NCBI GenBank assembly: GCA_020057985.1
Contig: JAGVEU010000107.1
Location: 1 to 5,035, forward strand
Direction of reading: 5' to 3'
Length of the DNA stretch: 5,035 nucleotides
Source: Calditrichota bacterium
Lineage (GTDB): Bacteria; Electryoneota; RPQS01
Positions 4,702 through 5,035 of the stretch are shown here, piece by piece. Positions within the stretch are counted from its first letter, which is position 1, and every line of letters starts with the position of its first letter. Position numbers and translations under genes: made by a program. The notes beneath the pieces were generated by a model. The model saw nothing but the letters and a program-made list of their open reading frames with translations, made no database searches and was not told the origin of the DNA.

Positions 4702-4755
4702 ATGGTTGTCCAAGTCCGTGTTTTCATCCCGCACTATCAGAGGATTTTCCTATGA
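4702..4755 (+). CDS. Possible 17-codon leader frame overlapping the HU start
   Basis: ATG at 4702 opens a 17-codon frame (MVVQVRVFIPHYQRIFL) whose TGA at 4753-4755 overlaps the HU ATG as ATGA. Only a weak AGG precedes it. The overlap could couple translation to HU, whose own ribosome site (4739-4744) lies inside this frame. The frame is short enough to have arisen by chance. Confidence 0.2.
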   Translation: MVVQVRVFIPHYQRIFL

Positions 4756-5024
4756 ACAAGGACGAGCTTGTGAGTGCAATCGCTGCCAAGACGGGGACGA
4801 CCAAAAGATCTGCTGAAGAAATGCTCAAGGCCGTATTGGACACCATCCGCGATGCAGTGCGTGACGGTGATCGAGTGACTCTGCTCGGATTCGGCTCATT
4901 TATTCTTAGGGAGCGTAACGAGCGTATTGGTCGCAATCCGAAAACCGGAAGCGAAATTACCATCCCACGCAGAAAGATGCCCAAATTCGTTCCGAGCAAA
5001 GAATTCAAACATCTTGTCGAATAG
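4752..5024 (+). CDS. hup: DNA-binding protein HU
   Basis: A full-length 90-residue HU/IHF-family nucleoid protein that binds and bends DNA as a dimer. The N-terminal helices (MNKDELVSAIAAKTG, then KRSAEEMLKAVLDTIRDAV) form the dimer body. GFGSF (46-50) and the DNA-intercalating arm RNPKTG (61-66, with Pro63 at the tip) are intact, followed by IPRRKMPKFVPSKEFKHLV. The length and the generic arm favour HU over IHF. AGAGGA at 4739-4744 is a good ribosome site seven bases before the ATG. The gene appears monocistronic within the window, is divergent from OsmC, and has a long leader and a palindromic promoter spacer. Confidence 0.93.
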   Translation: MNKDELVSAIAAKTGTTKRSAEEMLKAVLDTIRDAVRDGDRVTLLGFGSFILRERNERIGRNPKTGSEITIPRRKMPKFVPSKEFKHLVE

Positions 5025-5035
5025 AATAAATAGCC

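Larger units (their letters stand above)
4383..4751. other. Divergent regulatory region between OsmC and HU (369 bases)
   Basis: No long gene is present. From left to right it holds the OsmC promoter (minus, 4436-4464), two separate dyads (4474-4491 and 4526-4543), the best HU promoter (plus, 4568-4596) with a palindromic spacer, and a roughly 150-base HU leader. The leader contains a hairpin and a 17-codon frame that overlaps the HU start. Confidence 0.55.

Noticed and set aside
4597..4751. Riboswitch in the HU leader
   Set aside because: Only short hairpins are visible; none of the conserved cores of known riboswitch classes was recognised.

Overview
The window carries eight substantially complete protein genes, plus the first nine codons of a transposase at the left edge. 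Base composition is close to even in G+C. Several genes have Shine-Dalgarno sites (transposase, hotdog thioesterase, HU), and several promoters are sigma-70-like with 17-base spacers. This fits a free-living bacterium. DUF134, a short TrmO and a NifX/NifB-type Fe-Mo cofactor-binding protein together are common in anaerobic or metal-handling bacteria and archaea. The bacterial-type promoters, HU and the membrane-anchored M23 peptidase point to Bacteria. I cannot name the phylum.

Left edge (1-210): the start of an IS481-like transposase leaves the window on the minus strand, with its own promoter and a probable IS end near 92. Directly beside that end, at 99-137, is a 13-codon minus-strand relic. 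It matches the last codons and stop of the intact M23 peptidase gene at 2380-3309, and all but one difference is at a third codon position. This is the most unexpected thing in the window.

Plus-strand operon (215-2357): a promoter, then DUF134 (HTH plus zinc ribbon), TrmO (tRNA t6A37 methyltransferase), a PaaI-like hotdog thioesterase, and a NifX/NifB-C-like protein with a His-rich insertion. The genes are tightly spaced (8-base overlap, 9-base gap, 47-base gap) and end in a hairpin that can terminate both this operon and the convergent M23 gene. My inference is that DUF134 regulates the operon and that the product theme is metal handling; no nitrogenase genes are seen.

Minus-strand block (2380-4464): a membrane-anchored M23 (LytM-type) endopeptidase is preceded by a non-coding leader of over 200 bases. 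Upstream of it, an OsmC-family protein and an FmdB-type zinc-ribbon protein form a two-gene operon with a clear promoter.

Right end (4568-5024): the divergent gene for the nucleoid protein HU. Its best promoter has a perfect 14-base palindrome filling most of the -35/-10 spacer. A long leader contains a possible hairpin and a 17-codon frame whose stop overlaps the HU start. The OsmC-HU intergenic region also holds two dyads that look like operators. No RNA genes, CRISPR arrays or clear riboswitch were recognised.
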